Positions 1 through 9,054 of a DNA stretch of 61,645 nt are shown one piece after another. Under the pieces are notes generated by a model. That model searched no databases. It saw nothing but the letters and a program-made list of their open reading frames with translations, and was not told the DNA's origin. The translations under genes were made by a program, and so were the position numbers. Position 1 is the first letter of the stretch, and every line of letters begins with the position of its first letter. The stretch lies in NCBI GenBank assembly GCA_016218765.1, contig JACRCZ010000129.1:1-61645 (forward strand). The letters are read 5' to 3'. This stretch comes from Deltaproteobacteria bacterium (GTDB lineage Bacteria; Myxococcota_A; Polyangia; DRWM01; JAAZOP01).

Positions 1-1
1 C

Positions 2-1096
2 GACGGCGATACCGACTGCGCCGACGCGGACTGCGCGGACGACCCGGCCTGCGGCGGCACGCCCGAGACGAATTGCACGAACACCGTGGACGACGACGGG
101 GACGGCGCCACCGACTGCGCCGACCCGGACTGCTCCGCCGACCCCGCCTGCCCCGTGACCGGCGGCGAGAGCTGCACCGCCGGCCCGTTCGCCCTCCCGG
201 ACGATCCCGAAGGCACCTGGCACGGCACCACCACCGGCAGGGTCGCCGACCACCGCGGCTCCTGCGGCAGCACCAGCGGCGAGGACGTCGTGTTCACCTT
301 CGTCCTCACCGCACGCGCCGACCTCGCCGCCGACACCATCGGCTCCGACTTCAACACCCTGCTCTACCTCCGCACCGGCGAGTGCACCCCGGGCACCGAG
401 CTGGCCTGCGACGACGACGGCGCGGGCTCCGGCGGCGCGTCCCTCGTCGCCCTGACCCTCGACCCCGGCACCTACTGGCTGATCCTCGACGGCAACAGCG
501 GCGCCGACGGGAACTTCGTCCTCCACATCGCCCTCAGCGACCCCGAGATCTGCAACGACTCCCTGGACAACGACGGCGACGGGGACACCGACTGCGCCGA
601 CGCCGATTGCGCCCGTGACGGCGCGTGCGTCGAGCTCGTCTGCGACGACACCACCGACAACGACGGCGACGGGACCACCGACTGCGCCGACCCCGACTGC
701 ACCTACGACCCCGCCTGCCTCCCCGCCTGCGCCGAGGACTCGCACGAGCCCAACGACAACCGCGGCGAGGCTCTGGCCGTGACGACCGTCACCGGGACCG
801 AGTGGCTCGCCGTCACCAACTCGAGCGACGACTACTTCTCCCTCGATGTCTGCGTCGGGGCCGTCGTCACGATCGATGCGACGTTCAGCCACGCGCTGGG
901 CGACGTCGACCTCTACCTCCTCCCGGCCACGGGCGCCGGCACCCTGGCCCAGTCCGCGGGCGGCGTCGACGACGAACACCTCACCTGGACCAGCGACCGC
1001 CTGGGCACCGTCGTCCTGCGCGTCGATCTCTTCGGCGCCGACACCTGCAACCTCTACCACCTGCTCGCCGCCGTCGACCGCACGGCCTGCCCGTAG
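2..1096 (+). CDS. Asp/Cys-rich secreted protein, C-terminal part (5' end outside window)
   Basis: The frame is open from the left edge of the window, so the start and any signal peptide are missing; 364 residues are visible. It contains repeated motifs of the form DNDGDGxTDCADxDC near the left edge and again at about residues 185-235. These resemble the calcium-binding Asp/Cys repeats common in secreted myxobacterial proteins. Between and after them lie two beta-sandwich stretches with a GTYWLILDG-type signature, like bacterial pre-peptidase C-terminal (PPC) domains. The downstream lipoprotein has the same PPC-like modules, so the two are probably related surface or secreted proteins. No catalytic domain is visible in this part. 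The function is unknown; a structural, adhesive or metal-binding role is an inference from composition. Confidence 0.8.
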   Translation, partial: DGDTDCADADCADDPACGGTPETNCTNTVDDDGDGATDCADPDCSADPACPVTGGESCTAGPFALPDDPEGTWHGTTTGRVADHRGSCGSTSGEDVVFTFVLTARADLAADTIGSDFNTLLYLRTGECTPGTELACDDDGAGSGGASLVALTLDPGTYWLILDGNSGADGNFVLHIALSDPEICNDSLDNDGDGDTDCADADCARDGACVELVCDDTTDNDGDGTTDCADPDCTYDPACLPACAEDSHEPNDNRGEALAVTTVTGTEWLAVTNSSDDYFSLDVCVGAVVTIDATFSHALGDVDLYLLPATGAGTLAQSAGGVDDEHLTWTSDRLGTVVLRVDLFGADTCNLYHLLAAVDRTACP

Positions 1097-1119
1097 CCCG
1101 GGTTTCCCCGCCCGCCCGC

Positions 1120-1148
1120 TTGCTCACCCCCGGATCGCATGCTAGCCT
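1120..1148 (+). promoter_or_regulatory. Sigma-70-type promoter for the Cys-rich lipoprotein
   Basis: TTGCTC (1120-1125), a 17-nt spacer, then TAGCCT (1143-1148). The expected transcription start near 1155 leaves a roughly 40-nt leader that includes the Shine-Dalgarno site at 1183-1189. It matches the promoter pattern seen before other genes in this window. Confidence 0.55.
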
Positions 1149-1196
1149 CGGTGGCTCTCGGTGGGGGAGCCACGGACCGAAGAAGGAGGCACGGAC

Positions 1197-4100
1197 ATGA
1201 AAGAGCGGACTCTCGCGGTGTGGACCATTCCGTCGCTCGTCTGGATCCTGGCGGCCATCGCAGCTCCGGGCTGCGGCGGCGGGGGCGGCGGCGGCGGGGA
1301 CGACGACGTCGATGCCGCCGGCGACATGGTCGGCGACGAGCCGATCGATGACGACGCGGCCGGCGAGGACGGGCGCGAGGACGGCCGGGAGGACGCGCGC
1401 GAGGACGGCGTCGAAGGAGACGGCGCGGACGGCGACGAGGACGGCGCGGCCGACGGGGACGCGGACGGCGACGGGGATGCCGATGTCACGCCGATCTGCG
1501 GCGACGCCGTCGTGGATTCCGGCGAGGACTGCGACGACGGCAACACCGTTCCCGGCGACGGCTGCGAGGACGACTGCACCTTCTCCTGCGTCGACGCGAC
1601 CGAATGCGACGACCTGGAGCCGTGCAACGGCGTCGAGTCGTGCACGGGACACATGTGCGTCGACGGCACCCCGCCCGCCGAAGGCTCGGCCTGCACCCTG
1701 CCCTCGGGCGAAGCGGGCGCCTGCCGCGGCGGCCTGTGCGCCTCCGCGAACTGCGGCAACGCCGTGGTCGACACCGGCGAGGAATGCGACGACGGGAACG
1801 CCGACAACTCCGACGCCTGCCTCACGAGCTGCATGAACGCCACCTGCGGCGACGCCTACGTCCGGACGGGAGTCGAGGAATGCGACGACGGCAATACCGT
1901 GGCCGGTGACGGGTGCGAGGACACGTGCGCCTACTCCTGCCACGCCGCCGCCGACTGCGCCGACGCCGAGTTCTGCAACGGCGACGAGACCTGCGGCGCG
2001 GGCCACTACTGCGAAGCGGGGACCCCGCCCGCCGAAGGCACCGCCTGCACCCTGGCCTCGGGCGGCGCGGGCGCCTGCCGCGGCGGCCTGTGCGCAGCCG
2101 CCGCCTGCGGCAACGCGCTGTCCGACCCGGGCGAGGAGTGCGACGACGGCAACGCCGACAACACGGACGCCTGCCTCACGAGCTGCAGGAACGCGACCTG
2201 CGGCGACACCTACGTCCGGGTCGGCGCCGAGGACTGCGATTCGGATCCGGCGCGGTCCTGCACCACGACCTGCGGCTCCACCGGCTCCCAGGCCTGCGAC
2301 GCCACCTGCCACTGGGAAACGACCTGCACCCCGCCTGCCGAGGTGTGCAACGGCGCCGACGACGATTGCGTGAGCGGCATCGATAACGGCTTCGCCTGCG
2401 TCCCCGCCGCGTCCCAGGGCTGCACCACGACCTGCGGCTCCACCGGCTCGCAGACCTGCTCCTCCGCCTGCGCCTGGGGCTCCTGCACCGCACCCGTCGA
2501 GACGTGCAACGGCGCGGACGACGATTGCGTGGGCGGCGCCGACAACGGCTTCGCCTGCGTCCGCGGCGCCACCGGAAGCTGCACCACGACCTGCGGCTCC
2601 ACCGGCTCCCAGCGCTGCGACACCACCTGCGCCGGGGGCTCGTGCACCCCGCCCGCCGAGGTGTGCAACGGCGCGGACGACGACTGCACCGCCGGCCCGG
2701 ACAACGGCTTCGCCTGCGTCCGCGGCGGAACCCGCGGCTGCCACACGTCCTGCGATCCCGCCGGCACCGACTCCGGCACCCAGACCTGCGACCCCGCCTG
2801 CGCCTGGGGCGCGTGCGCTCCCCCGGCCGAGGCCTGCGACGGACGCGACAACGACTGCGACACCGCCTGCGACGACGGCTTCGGCTGCTGCCGCGGCGCC
2901 GCCACCACCTGCACGACCTCCTGCGGCTCCACCGGCGTCGGCACCTGCACCGCCACCTGCGCCCTGCCCACCGGCGCCGCCTGCACGCCCCCGAGCGAGA
3001 CGTGCAACGCGCGCGACGACGACTGCGACACCGTCACCGACGACGGCTTCACCTGCGCCGCCGGCGCGACCCGCGCCTGCACCGCCGGCGGCTGCGCCGG
3101 CACCGAAACCTGCTCCGCCACGACCTGCACCTGGGGCACCTGCACCGTCCCCGTGCCGGCCAACGACACCTGCACCGGCGCCATCACCCTCGTGCCCGGC
3201 CGCGACGCGAACGGCACCACCTGCAACGCCGCGGCCGACTACACCCCGAGCTGCGGCGGCGCCAGCACCGCCGGTCGCGACGTCGTCTACCGCCTCGACA
3301 TCACCGCGCGCTCCTCCGTCGTGCTGCAGACGGAAACCGGCGCCCCGGGCTGGGACTCCCTGCTCCACCTCCACTCCGGCGCCACCTGCCCCGGACCCGA
3401 AGTCGCCTGCAACGACGACATCGCCCCGGGCGACCTCGACGCCCGCATCTCCACCACCCTCGACCCCGGCACCTACTGGGTCGTCGTCGACGGCTTCAAC
3501 GCCGCGTCGTTCGGCGCCTTCACCCTGACCACCACCGTCGTCGCCGCGGGCGACGAGTGCGCCGGCGCGATCCCGCTCACCCTCACCGCCGCGCGGACCA
3601 GCGCCAGCGGCAGCACCGCAACCGCCACCTCGAGCGCCGGCTCCTGCGGCGCCGCCAACGACCTCTGGTTCTCCTTCACCATCACCCAGACCGAACGCGT
3701 CTACATCAACACCTACGGCAGCACCTTCGATACCCAGCTCGCGCTCCTCAACGGCTGCGGCGCCATCGTCCCGGTCTGCGTCGACGACTCGTGCGCCCTC
3801 GACCAGAGCGAGATCGCGCGGACGCTCGCCCCGGGCGACTACGTCATCCTCCTCGACGGCTTCGGCACGGCCTCCGGCAACTACACGCTCAACGTCGAGC
3901 ACCTGCCCGTGTCGCAGGACGGGACCGCAGGCGCGCTCGCCGCCGGCACCACCGCCCTGAGCGGCACCACCGCCCAATTCGGCCCCGGCGTCGTCAACGG
4001 CTCCTGCGGCGGCGCCTCGACCTCCTCCGAGCGAAGCTGGTTCTGGACGACCTGCCCGTCCTCCCCCGCAGGGACCTTCACCGCGACGACCTGCATCGCC

Positions 4101-4310
4101 GGGACCGCGTACGACACCTTGATCTACCTGCGGTCGGGCATGACCGGAGCGGACATCGCCTGCAACGACGACGGCGCGTCCGTGGCCTGCGGCGGGACCG
4201 CCTCGGAGCTCACCGGCGCCGTGCCGCTGGGCGCCGCCCTCTTCGGCTTCTACATGGACGGGTTCGCCGGCGCCGAAGGCAACTTCAACGCGTCGGTCAC
4301 GAGGCCCTAG
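1197..4310 (+). CDS. Large Cys-rich lipoprotein with DUF4215, MopE-like and PPC-like repeats
   Basis: This 1037-residue predicted lipoprotein starts at an ATG preceded by AAGGAGG (1183-1189). An upstream in-frame start at 1161 has neither. The signal peptide ends in APGC with the lipidated Cys at residue 26, followed by eight glycines and a long Asp/Glu-rich linker to about residue 100. Next come about five DUF4215-type units (CGxxxxDxGEECDDGN) at residues 101-335, then about six units with C-TCGSTGSQ-C and CNGADDDC (MopE-like, putative metal-binding) to about residue 625. Three PPC-like beta-sandwich domains (GTYWVVVDG, GDYVILLDG) fill 655-1037. The gene meets gltX tail to tail with 13 bp between them. 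The likely role is a surface-anchored, disulfide-rich stalk or scaffold; no enzymatic motif is seen. Confidence 0.88.
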   Translation: MKERTLAVWTIPSLVWILAAIAAPGCGGGGGGGGDDDVDAAGDMVGDEPIDDDAAGEDGREDGREDAREDGVEGDGADGDEDGAADGDADGDGDADVTPICGDAVVDSGEDCDDGNTVPGDGCEDDCTFSCVDATECDDLEPCNGVESCTGHMCVDGTPPAEGSACTLPSGEAGACRGGLCASANCGNAVVDTGEECDDGNADNSDACLTSCMNATCGDAYVRTGVEECDDGNTVAGDGCEDTCAYSCHAAADCADAEFCNGDETCGAGHYCEAGTPPAEGTACTLASGGAGACRGGLCAAAACGNALSDPGEECDDGNADNTDACLTSCRNATCGDTYVRVGAEDCDSDPARSCTTTCGSTGSQACDATCHWETTCTPPAEVCNGADDDCVSGIDNGFACVPAASQGCTTTCGSTGSQTCSSACAWGSCTAPVETCNGADDDCVGGADNGFACVRGATGSCTTTCGSTGSQRCDTTCAGGSCTPPAEVCNGADDDCTAGPDNGFACVRGGTRGCHTSCDPAGTDSGTQTCDPACAWGACAPPAEACDGRDNDCDTACDDGFGCCRGAATTCTTSCGSTGVGTCTATCALPTGAACTPPSETCNARDDDCDTVTDDGFTCAAGATRACTAGGCAGTETCSATTCTWGTCTVPVPANDTCTGAITLVPGRDANGTTCNAAADYTPSCGGASTAGRDVVYRLDITARSSVVLQTETGAPGWDSLLHLHSGATCPGPEVACNDDIAPGDLDARISTTLDPGTYWVVVDGFNAASFGAFTLTTTVVAAGDECAGAIPLTLTAARTSASGSTATATSSAGSCGAANDLWFSFTITQTERVYINTYGSTFDTQLALLNGCGAIVPVCVDDSCALDQSEIARTLAPGDYVILLDGFGTASGNYTLNVEHLPVSQDGTAGALAAGTTALSGTTAQFGPGVVNGSCGGASTSSERSWFWTTCPSSPAGTFTATTCIAGTAYDTLIYLRSGMTGADIACNDDGASVACGGTASELTGAVPLGAALFGFYMDGFAGAEGNFNASVTRP

Positions 4311-4323
4311 CGCTCGCGTCCGG

Positions 4324-5778
4324 CTACGTCCACCCCCGCCAATCCTCCCCGGACAACAGCTCGATCGCGGCGCGCAGGCGCTCGACGGTCGAGTCCCGCC
4401 CCAGCGCGCCCAGCAACGCGTGCAGCGGCGGGCCGGACCGCCGGCCCGTGACGGCGAGGCGCACGGTGCGGAGGATCTCGCGGGGCAGCGCGTCGTGCAC
4501 CGCCTCGCCGTTCCACGACGGACGCGACTCCAGAAGCTCGATCGCCTGCTCCAGGGCCCGCACCGCGGCCGCGCGCTCCGCCGCCGGCGCGCCGTAGTCC
4601 TCCGGACGCGCGGGCTCCCCGAACAGCGCCGCCACGGGCTCCCACACCTCGGCCAGCACGTGCGCACCCTCCCGCGAGGCCACGATCGCGCGCGGGACCC
4701 ACTCCTCGGCGCCCGCTCGCACGGCCGCCGCGGGATCCCCGGCCGCGATCCACTCCAGCGTGCGGCGCACCAGGTCGGCGTCGGACAGGCCCGCCAGGTG
4801 CTTGCCGCCGAGCCAGCGGAGCCGCGCGGGATCCGCGGCGCCGTCCGCCGTCGAACAGCGCGCCAGCGAGAACCGGGCCGCCAGCTCGCCGAGCGCGAAG
4901 ACCTCCTCGGGCGCGTCGCCGCCGGGATGCCACCCGAGAAGCGCGAGGTCGTTGACCACGGCCTCGGGCAGGTGGCCCGCCTCGCGCAACGCCGCCACCG
5001 TCGCGCCGCCCCGCCGCTTGGAGAGCTTGCGCCCGTCGGGCTCGGCCAGCAGCGAGAGGTGGGCGTACTCCGGCGCGGGCCATCCGAAGGCACGGGCGAT
5101 CAGGAGCTGGCGGGCCGTGTTGGACAGATGATCGCGCGAGCGGACGACGTGCGTGATGCCCATGTCGTGGTCGTCGACGACCGTGGCCAGGTGGTACAGC
5201 GGCGCGCCGTCCGCGCGGGCGAGCACGAAGTCGTCCAGGTCGGCGGGATCCTCGACGACCTCGCCGCGGACCAGGTCGACGAAGCGCACCGGGCCGGGAG
5301 GCCGGCGCAGGCGCACAGCGAACGGCTCGCCCGCGGCCGCCCGGCGGGCGGACTCCGCCGGAACCAGCGCCGCGCACGCGCCGTCGTAGCGCGGGGGCCG
5401 GCGGGCGCGCCGCGCCGCGTCGCGGACCGCGGCGAGCCGTTCGGGCGTGCAGAAGCACCGGTACGCCGCCCCGCCGCGCAGCAGCTCCGCAATCGTCTCG
5501 CGGTGGCGCGAGGAGCGCTCGGACTGCCGGTACGGACCCCGCGGACCGCCGATGTCGGGCCCCTCGTCCCACGTCAGCCCGAGCCACCGCAGGTCGGCCA
5601 GGATGCGCGCCTCCGCACCCGCCACGTTGCGCTCGACGTCCGTGTCGTCGATCCGCAGCACGAACGTGCCTCCGGACCCGCGGGCCAGGAGCCACGCGAA
5701 AAGCGCCGTGCGCGCGTTGCCCAGATGGAGGTCGCCCGTCGGACTGGGGGCAAACCGCGTGCGGACCCGCTCGCTCAT
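4324..5778 (-). CDS. gltX: Glutamate--tRNA ligase
   Basis: Class I aminoacyl-tRNA synthetase that charges tRNA-Glu in the cytoplasm. It has 484 residues, the normal GltX length. The HIGH-type signature appears as HLGN at residues 18-21 after FAPSPTG, and the KMSKS loop as KLSKRRGG near residue 248. The full C-terminal anticodon-binding region is present, so this is not the short GluQ-type paralogue. Its ATG overlaps the stop of the upstream membrane protein gene (ATGA, 5775-5778), indicating translational coupling. No second gltX is visible in the window, so whether it is the discriminating or non-discriminating form cannot be judged here. Confidence 0.96.
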   Translation of the reverse strand: MSERVRTRFAPSPTGDLHLGNARTALFAWLLARGSGGTFVLRIDDTDVERNVAGAEARILADLRWLGLTWDEGPDIGGPRGPYRQSERSSRHRETIAELLRGGAAYRCFCTPERLAAVRDAARRARRPPRYDGACAALVPAESARRAAAGEPFAVRLRRPPGPVRFVDLVRGEVVEDPADLDDFVLARADGAPLYHLATVVDDHDMGITHVVRSRDHLSNTARQLLIARAFGWPAPEYAHLSLLAEPDGRKLSKRRGGATVAALREAGHLPEAVVNDLALLGWHPGGDAPEEVFALGELAARFSLARCSTADGAADPARLRWLGGKHLAGLSDADLVRRTLEWIAAGDPAAAVRAGAEEWVPRAIVASREGAHVLAEVWEPVAALFGEPARPEDYGAPAAERAAAVRALEQAIELLESRPSWNGEAVHDALPREILRTVRLAVTGRRSGPPLHALLGALGRDSTVERLRAAIELLSGEDWRGWT

Positions 5779-6740
5779 GGCCGACCCTCCGGCGCCGCGG
5801 CGGCACGGCGGCGCCCCAGAGCGGCCAGCGCCACGAGGCCGACGATGACGGCGAACCACAACGTCGCGAAACGGATCAGGATGGTCGTCGCGGAAGCCAC
5901 GCCCGGGCGGACCGCCGGGACGAGCAGCACGACCAGCCCGGTCAGGCCGCCCTCCGTGACGCCGAGACCGCCCGGCATCATCGCCAGCGCCCCGGCGACC
6001 GTCGAGAGGCTGTAGATGAACGTCACCGTGCCCAGGTCGGCGTCGACCCCGGGGAAGGCGTCCAGAACGACCCACATCGCCACGCACTCGCAGAACCAGC
6101 CGGCCACCGAGAGCAGCACCGGGACCGGCAGGCTCGCCGGACGGCAGAGCACGTGCGCGCTGCGAAACAGCTCGTGCACCGCCTCCGCCTTGCGCCGCAG
6201 CACCGGCAGCCGGCCCAGCAGCCGCGCCAGCCGCTCGCCGACCGCACGGACCCCGACGACGACCACCAGACCGGCGACCAGCGCGCCGCCCGCCACGAGG
6301 ACCCACGCGCCGCGCCGGAAGGACAGCGCACCGACGGCAGCCAGGCCGATCAGCGCGATCAGATCGGTCAGCCGCTCCGCCAGCACGATCGGCGCGCTCG
6401 TCGCGATCGGCACGCCGTGCCGCTCCCGGAGCAGGAACGACTTCAGCACCTCGCCCACCTTCGCCGGGGTCACCGACATCACGAACCCGGCCAGGAAGAT
6501 GCCGAAGCTCTCCCCCGGACCCAGGCGGATGCCGAGCTGCCGCCGGTAGATCTCCCACTTGCCGAAGCGCACCAGGTAGTTGGCGAAGGCGAGCCCGAGC
6601 GCGGCGCCCAGCGCCCACCAGGGGAACGTGCGCAGCTCGTCCCCCAGGCTCCCGACATCCGTCGACACCGCGAGGCCGGCGTACACGACCACGCCCAGGA
6701 CGACGGCGAGCACGAGGTTGCGGCGCAGGTTCCGCAGCAC
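5775..6740 (-). CDS. Flippase-like integral membrane protein (LPG synthase TM / UPF0104 family)
   Basis: A 321-residue multispanning membrane protein with the arrangement of the lysylphosphatidylglycerol-synthetase transmembrane family (YbhN/AglD-like): hydrophobic segments from the N-terminus (LVLAVVLGVVVYAGL) through GESFGIFLAGFVMSV and a central EVLKSFLLRE motif, ending with MMPGGLGVTEGGLTGL. The last motif is highly characteristic of the family. These proteins are thought to move lipids or lipid-linked precursors; the substrate here is unknown. The start is a GTG at 6740 with no Shine-Dalgarno site but a TAAGCT -10-like hexamer only 6 nt upstream. It is translationally coupled to gltX through a 4-bp overlap. 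Confidence 0.85.
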   Translation of the reverse strand: MLRNLRRNLVLAVVLGVVVYAGLAVSTDVGSLGDELRTFPWWALGAALGLAFANYLVRFGKWEIYRRQLGIRLGPGESFGIFLAGFVMSVTPAKVGEVLKSFLLRERHGVPIATSAPIVLAERLTDLIALIGLAAVGALSFRRGAWVLVAGGALVAGLVVVVGVRAVGERLARLLGRLPVLRRKAEAVHELFRSAHVLCRPASLPVPVLLSVAGWFCECVAMWVVLDAFPGVDADLGTVTFIYSLSTVAGALAMMPGGLGVTEGGLTGLVVLLVPAVRPGVASATTILIRFATLWFAVIVGLVALAALGRRRAAAAPEGRP

Positions 6741-6746
6741 GACGCG

Positions 6747-6775
6747 AGCTTACAGCACGCGGGGCGCCGACGCAT
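6747..6775 (-). promoter_or_regulatory. Candidate near-leaderless promoter for the flippase-like gene and gltX
   Basis: On the minus strand, TAAGCT (6752-6747) lies 6 nt before the GTG start. The corresponding -35 (ATGCGT, 17 nt further up) is weak. The lack of a Shine-Dalgarno site supports a very short leader. Confidence 0.3.
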
Positions 6776-6778
6776 CGT

Positions 6779-6808
6779 TTGACACCGTGAATTGGCGGAT
6801 GATAGGCT
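6779..6808 (+). promoter_or_regulatory. Promoter for the PP2C phosphatase gene
   Basis: A consensus -35 TTGACA (6779-6784) is followed after 18 nt by TAGGCT (6803-6808). The predicted transcript starts near 6815. This excludes the longer upstream in-frame starts and supports the GTG at 6847. Confidence 0.6.
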
Positions 6809-6846
6809 GCTCCCGCTTCCGCACGGGAGCAGGAGGGCGCGAGCCG

Positions 6847-7635
6847 GTGGCCACCGTTCGGATCCCGTTGCAGGTTTCGGGGCAGTCCGACGTGGGCGTC
6901 AAGCGCACGCAGAACGAGGATTCGTTCTCCATCGTGCAGGACGAGAACCTGTACATCGTCGCCGACGGCATGGGCGGCCACGCCTCGGGCGAAGTCGCCA
7001 GCCAGCTCGCCGTGTCGGTCATCCGCGACTTCTTCAAGCGGACCGGCGAGGACCCGGAGGCGACCTGGCCGTACAAGATGGACCGCTCGCGCAACTACGA
7101 GGCGAACCGCCTGATCACAGGGATCAAGCTCGCGAACCTCCAGATCTTCGAGAAGGCGCAGAGCGACCCGCGCTACAAGGGCATGGGCACCACCGTCGCC
7201 GGGATGCTCTTCGTCCGCGAAGGCGCCTACCTGGCCCACGTCGGCGACAGCCGCATCTACCGCATCCGCGAAGGCCGCATCGAGCAGCTCACCGAGGACC
7301 ACTCCTTCCTCAACGACTACCTCAAGATGAGGCCGCTGTCGAAGGAGGAGATCGAGAACTTCACGCACAAGAACGTCATCACCCGCGCCCTGGGCATGAA
7401 GGACACCGTCCAGGTCGATATCAACTTCGAGGTGCCCCGTCCGGACGATCTGTACCTGCTCTGCTCCGACGGCCTGTCCGGCATGGTGCCCGACGAGAAG
7501 ATCCTGGCGACCCACGAGCGCTACCTCCACGACATCAATCTCGTCACGCAGAAACTGATCGAGGAAGCCAACGCCGCGGGCGGCGTGGACAACATCACGG
7601 CAATCGCGATCCGGTTCACCGGCGAGGCGGCGTAG
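6847..7635 (+). CDS. PP2C-family serine/threonine protein phosphatase
   Basis: A soluble 262-residue metal-dependent phosphatase that removes phosphate from Ser/Thr, normally opposing Hanks-type kinases, which are abundant in myxobacteria. It contains the ordered PP2C motifs: SDVG with NED (residues 14-25), ADGMGGHASGE (metal Asp40), GTTVAG, HVGDSRIYRIR, TEDHS, LCSDGLSG near residue 206 and GGVDNIT near 246. The GTG start was chosen because AGGAGG (6831-6836) lies 10 nt upstream and a strong promoter ends at 6808. It is transcribed divergently from the flippase/gltX pair. No partner kinase is adjacent, so its substrate is unknown. Confidence 0.93.
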   Translation: MATVRIPLQVSGQSDVGVKRTQNEDSFSIVQDENLYIVADGMGGHASGEVASQLAVSVIRDFFKRTGEDPEATWPYKMDRSRNYEANRLITGIKLANLQIFEKAQSDPRYKGMGTTVAGMLFVREGAYLAHVGDSRIYRIREGRIEQLTEDHSFLNDYLKMRPLSKEEIENFTHKNVITRALGMKDTVQVDINFEVPRPDDLYLLCSDGLSGMVPDEKILATHERYLHDINLVTQKLIEEANAAGGVDNITAIAIRFTGEAA

Positions 7636-7706
7636 GCGCTTCTCGCTCCTCGTTTCCCGGCCTGCGTGGTTCGTCCGGGCGTCGGATCCGAACGGGAAGG
7701 TGATGC

Positions 7707-9023
7707 ATGCGGATGGCGGTCGTGGGCACGGGCTACGTGGGACTGGTGGCAGGAGCGGGCTTCGCCAACCTCGGCAATACCGTGCGCGGCGTCGATCGCG
7801 ACGCGAAGAAGATCGAGACCCTCCAGGCCGGCCGGATCCCCATCTTCGAGCCGGGCCTTGAGGACCTCGTCGCCCGGAACGTCGCCGCCCGCCGGCTCTC
7901 CTTCTCCACCGACGTCGAGGGCGCGGCGCGGGACTCCGAGGTCGTGCTCGTCGCCGTGGGCACCCCGTCCGGCCCGGACGGCCGGGCTGACCTGTCGGCC
8001 GTGCTCGACGTCGCGGACCTCGTCGGAACCACCATCCGCGCCTACACCGTCGTGCTCATCAAGAGCACCGTGCCCGTCGGAACCAACGACCGCGTGACGG
8101 AACGGATCGCGGCACGGACGAAGGTCCCCTTCGACGTGGTCTCGAATCCGGAGTTCCTCAAGGAAGGAGCCGCCGTCGCCGACTTCATGAAACCCGACCG
8201 CGTCGTCATCGGCGCCCGGACCGAGCGCGCGCGGGAGCTCGTCCGCAGGCTGTACCTGCCGCTCATGCAGACCGCCGAGCGCATCCTCGTCATGGATCCG
8301 CGTTCGGCCGAGCTGACCAAGTACGTCGCCAACTCCTACCTCGCGACCCGGATCTCCTTCATCAACGAGATCGCCAACCTCTGCGAGCGCGTCGGCGCCG
8401 ACGCCTCGGCCGTGCGCGCCGGCGCCGGCTCCGACTCCCGCATCGGCCTGCGCTACTTCTTCCCCGGCTGCGGCTACGGCGGCTCGTGCTTCCCCAAGGA
8501 CGTCCGCGAATTGCTGGGAATGGCGGAACAGAACGGCATGCCGCTCCAGATCCTCGGCGCCGTGCACCGCGTCAACGAAGTCCAGAAGGCACTCCTCGCC
8601 CGCAAGGTCCTCGCCCGCTTCGGCGCCGACCTCACCGGCAAACGCCTCGCCGTGTGGGGCCTCGCGTTCAAGCCGGAAACCGACGACATGCGCGAAGCCC
8701 CGTCGCTCGCCGTCATCCCGGCCCTCCTCGAGGCGGGGGCCGAGGTCCGGGCGCACGATCCCGTGGCGCGCGACGCCGCCCGCGCCCACCTCCCGCCCTC
8801 CGTGCTCCTCGCGGACGACGAGTACGAAGCCGCTCGCGGCGCCGACGCGCTCCTCGTCTGCACGGAATGGCAGGGCTACCGCACCCCGGACTTCGAACGG
8901 CTGCGCGCCGCCATGCGCCAGCCCGTCGTCTTCGACGGCCGCAACGTCTGGGCCAGGTGCAGCCTCGGTGAGCTCGGCTTCGAGTACTACGGGATCGGCG
9001 CGGGGAAGGCGCTCCCGGCGTAG
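7707..9023 (+). CDS. ugd: UDP-glucose 6-dehydrogenase
   Basis: An NAD-dependent enzyme of 438 residues that oxidises UDP-glucose to UDP-glucuronate for polysaccharide or lipopolysaccharide synthesis. The N-terminal Rossmann motif GTGYVG is at residues 7-12, and the catalytic cysteine sits in GGSCFPKD (Cys261). The central helical dimerisation region and the C-terminal domain (VWGLAFKPETDDMREAPS) are both complete. The ATG follows GGGAAGG at 7693-7699. It stands alone between the phosphatase and a convergent zinc-ribbon gene. A second, diverged dehydrogenase is fused to a glycosyltransferase at 13.3-15.7 kb, so the organism probably makes more than one uronate-type sugar. Confidence 0.95.
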   Translation: MRMAVVGTGYVGLVAGAGFANLGNTVRGVDRDAKKIETLQAGRIPIFEPGLEDLVARNVAARRLSFSTDVEGAARDSEVVLVAVGTPSGPDGRADLSAVLDVADLVGTTIRAYTVVLIKSTVPVGTNDRVTERIAARTKVPFDVVSNPEFLKEGAAVADFMKPDRVVIGARTERARELVRRLYLPLMQTAERILVMDPRSAELTKYVANSYLATRISFINEIANLCERVGADASAVRAGAGSDSRIGLRYFFPGCGYGGSCFPKDVRELLGMAEQNGMPLQILGAVHRVNEVQKALLARKVLARFGADLTGKRLAVWGLAFKPETDDMREAPSLAVIPALLEAGAEVRAHDPVARDAARAHLPPSVLLADDEYEAARGADALLVCTEWQGYRTPDFERLRAAMRQPVVFDGRNVWARCSLGELGFEYYGIGAGKALPA

Positions 9024-9033
9024 GGAACGCCCC

Positions 9034-9054
9034 GCGCCCGGCGGCGCCGGGCGC
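9034..9054. terminator. GC-rich hairpin between convergent genes
   Basis: A perfect 9-bp inverted repeat (GCGCCCGGC / GCCGGGCGC) with a 3-nt loop lies between the ends of ugd and the zinc-ribbon gene. There is no T-run on either side. A bidirectional terminator is the likeliest role given its position. Confidence 0.45.

Noticed and set aside
2260..3060. Tandem DNA repeat in the Cys-rich lipoprotein
   Set aside because: The periodicity is in the coding sequence of MopE-like units and is explained at protein level.
981..5093. A 1370-codon antisense reading frame over the Cys-rich lipoprotein and part of gltX
   Set aside because: It is a by-product of high GC content; its translation is low-complexity Gly/Ala/Arg, and it opposes two well-supported genes.
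6580..6846. N-terminal extension of the PP2C phosphatase to an upstream start
   Set aside because: A strong promoter (6779-6808) lies inside it and the extension is antisense to the flippase gene.
4324..7530. A 1068-codon frame joining gltX to upstream sequence
   Set aside because: The real gltX starts at 5778 by its family N-terminus and the ATGA overlap with the flippase gene; upstream sequence is antisense to the PP2C gene.
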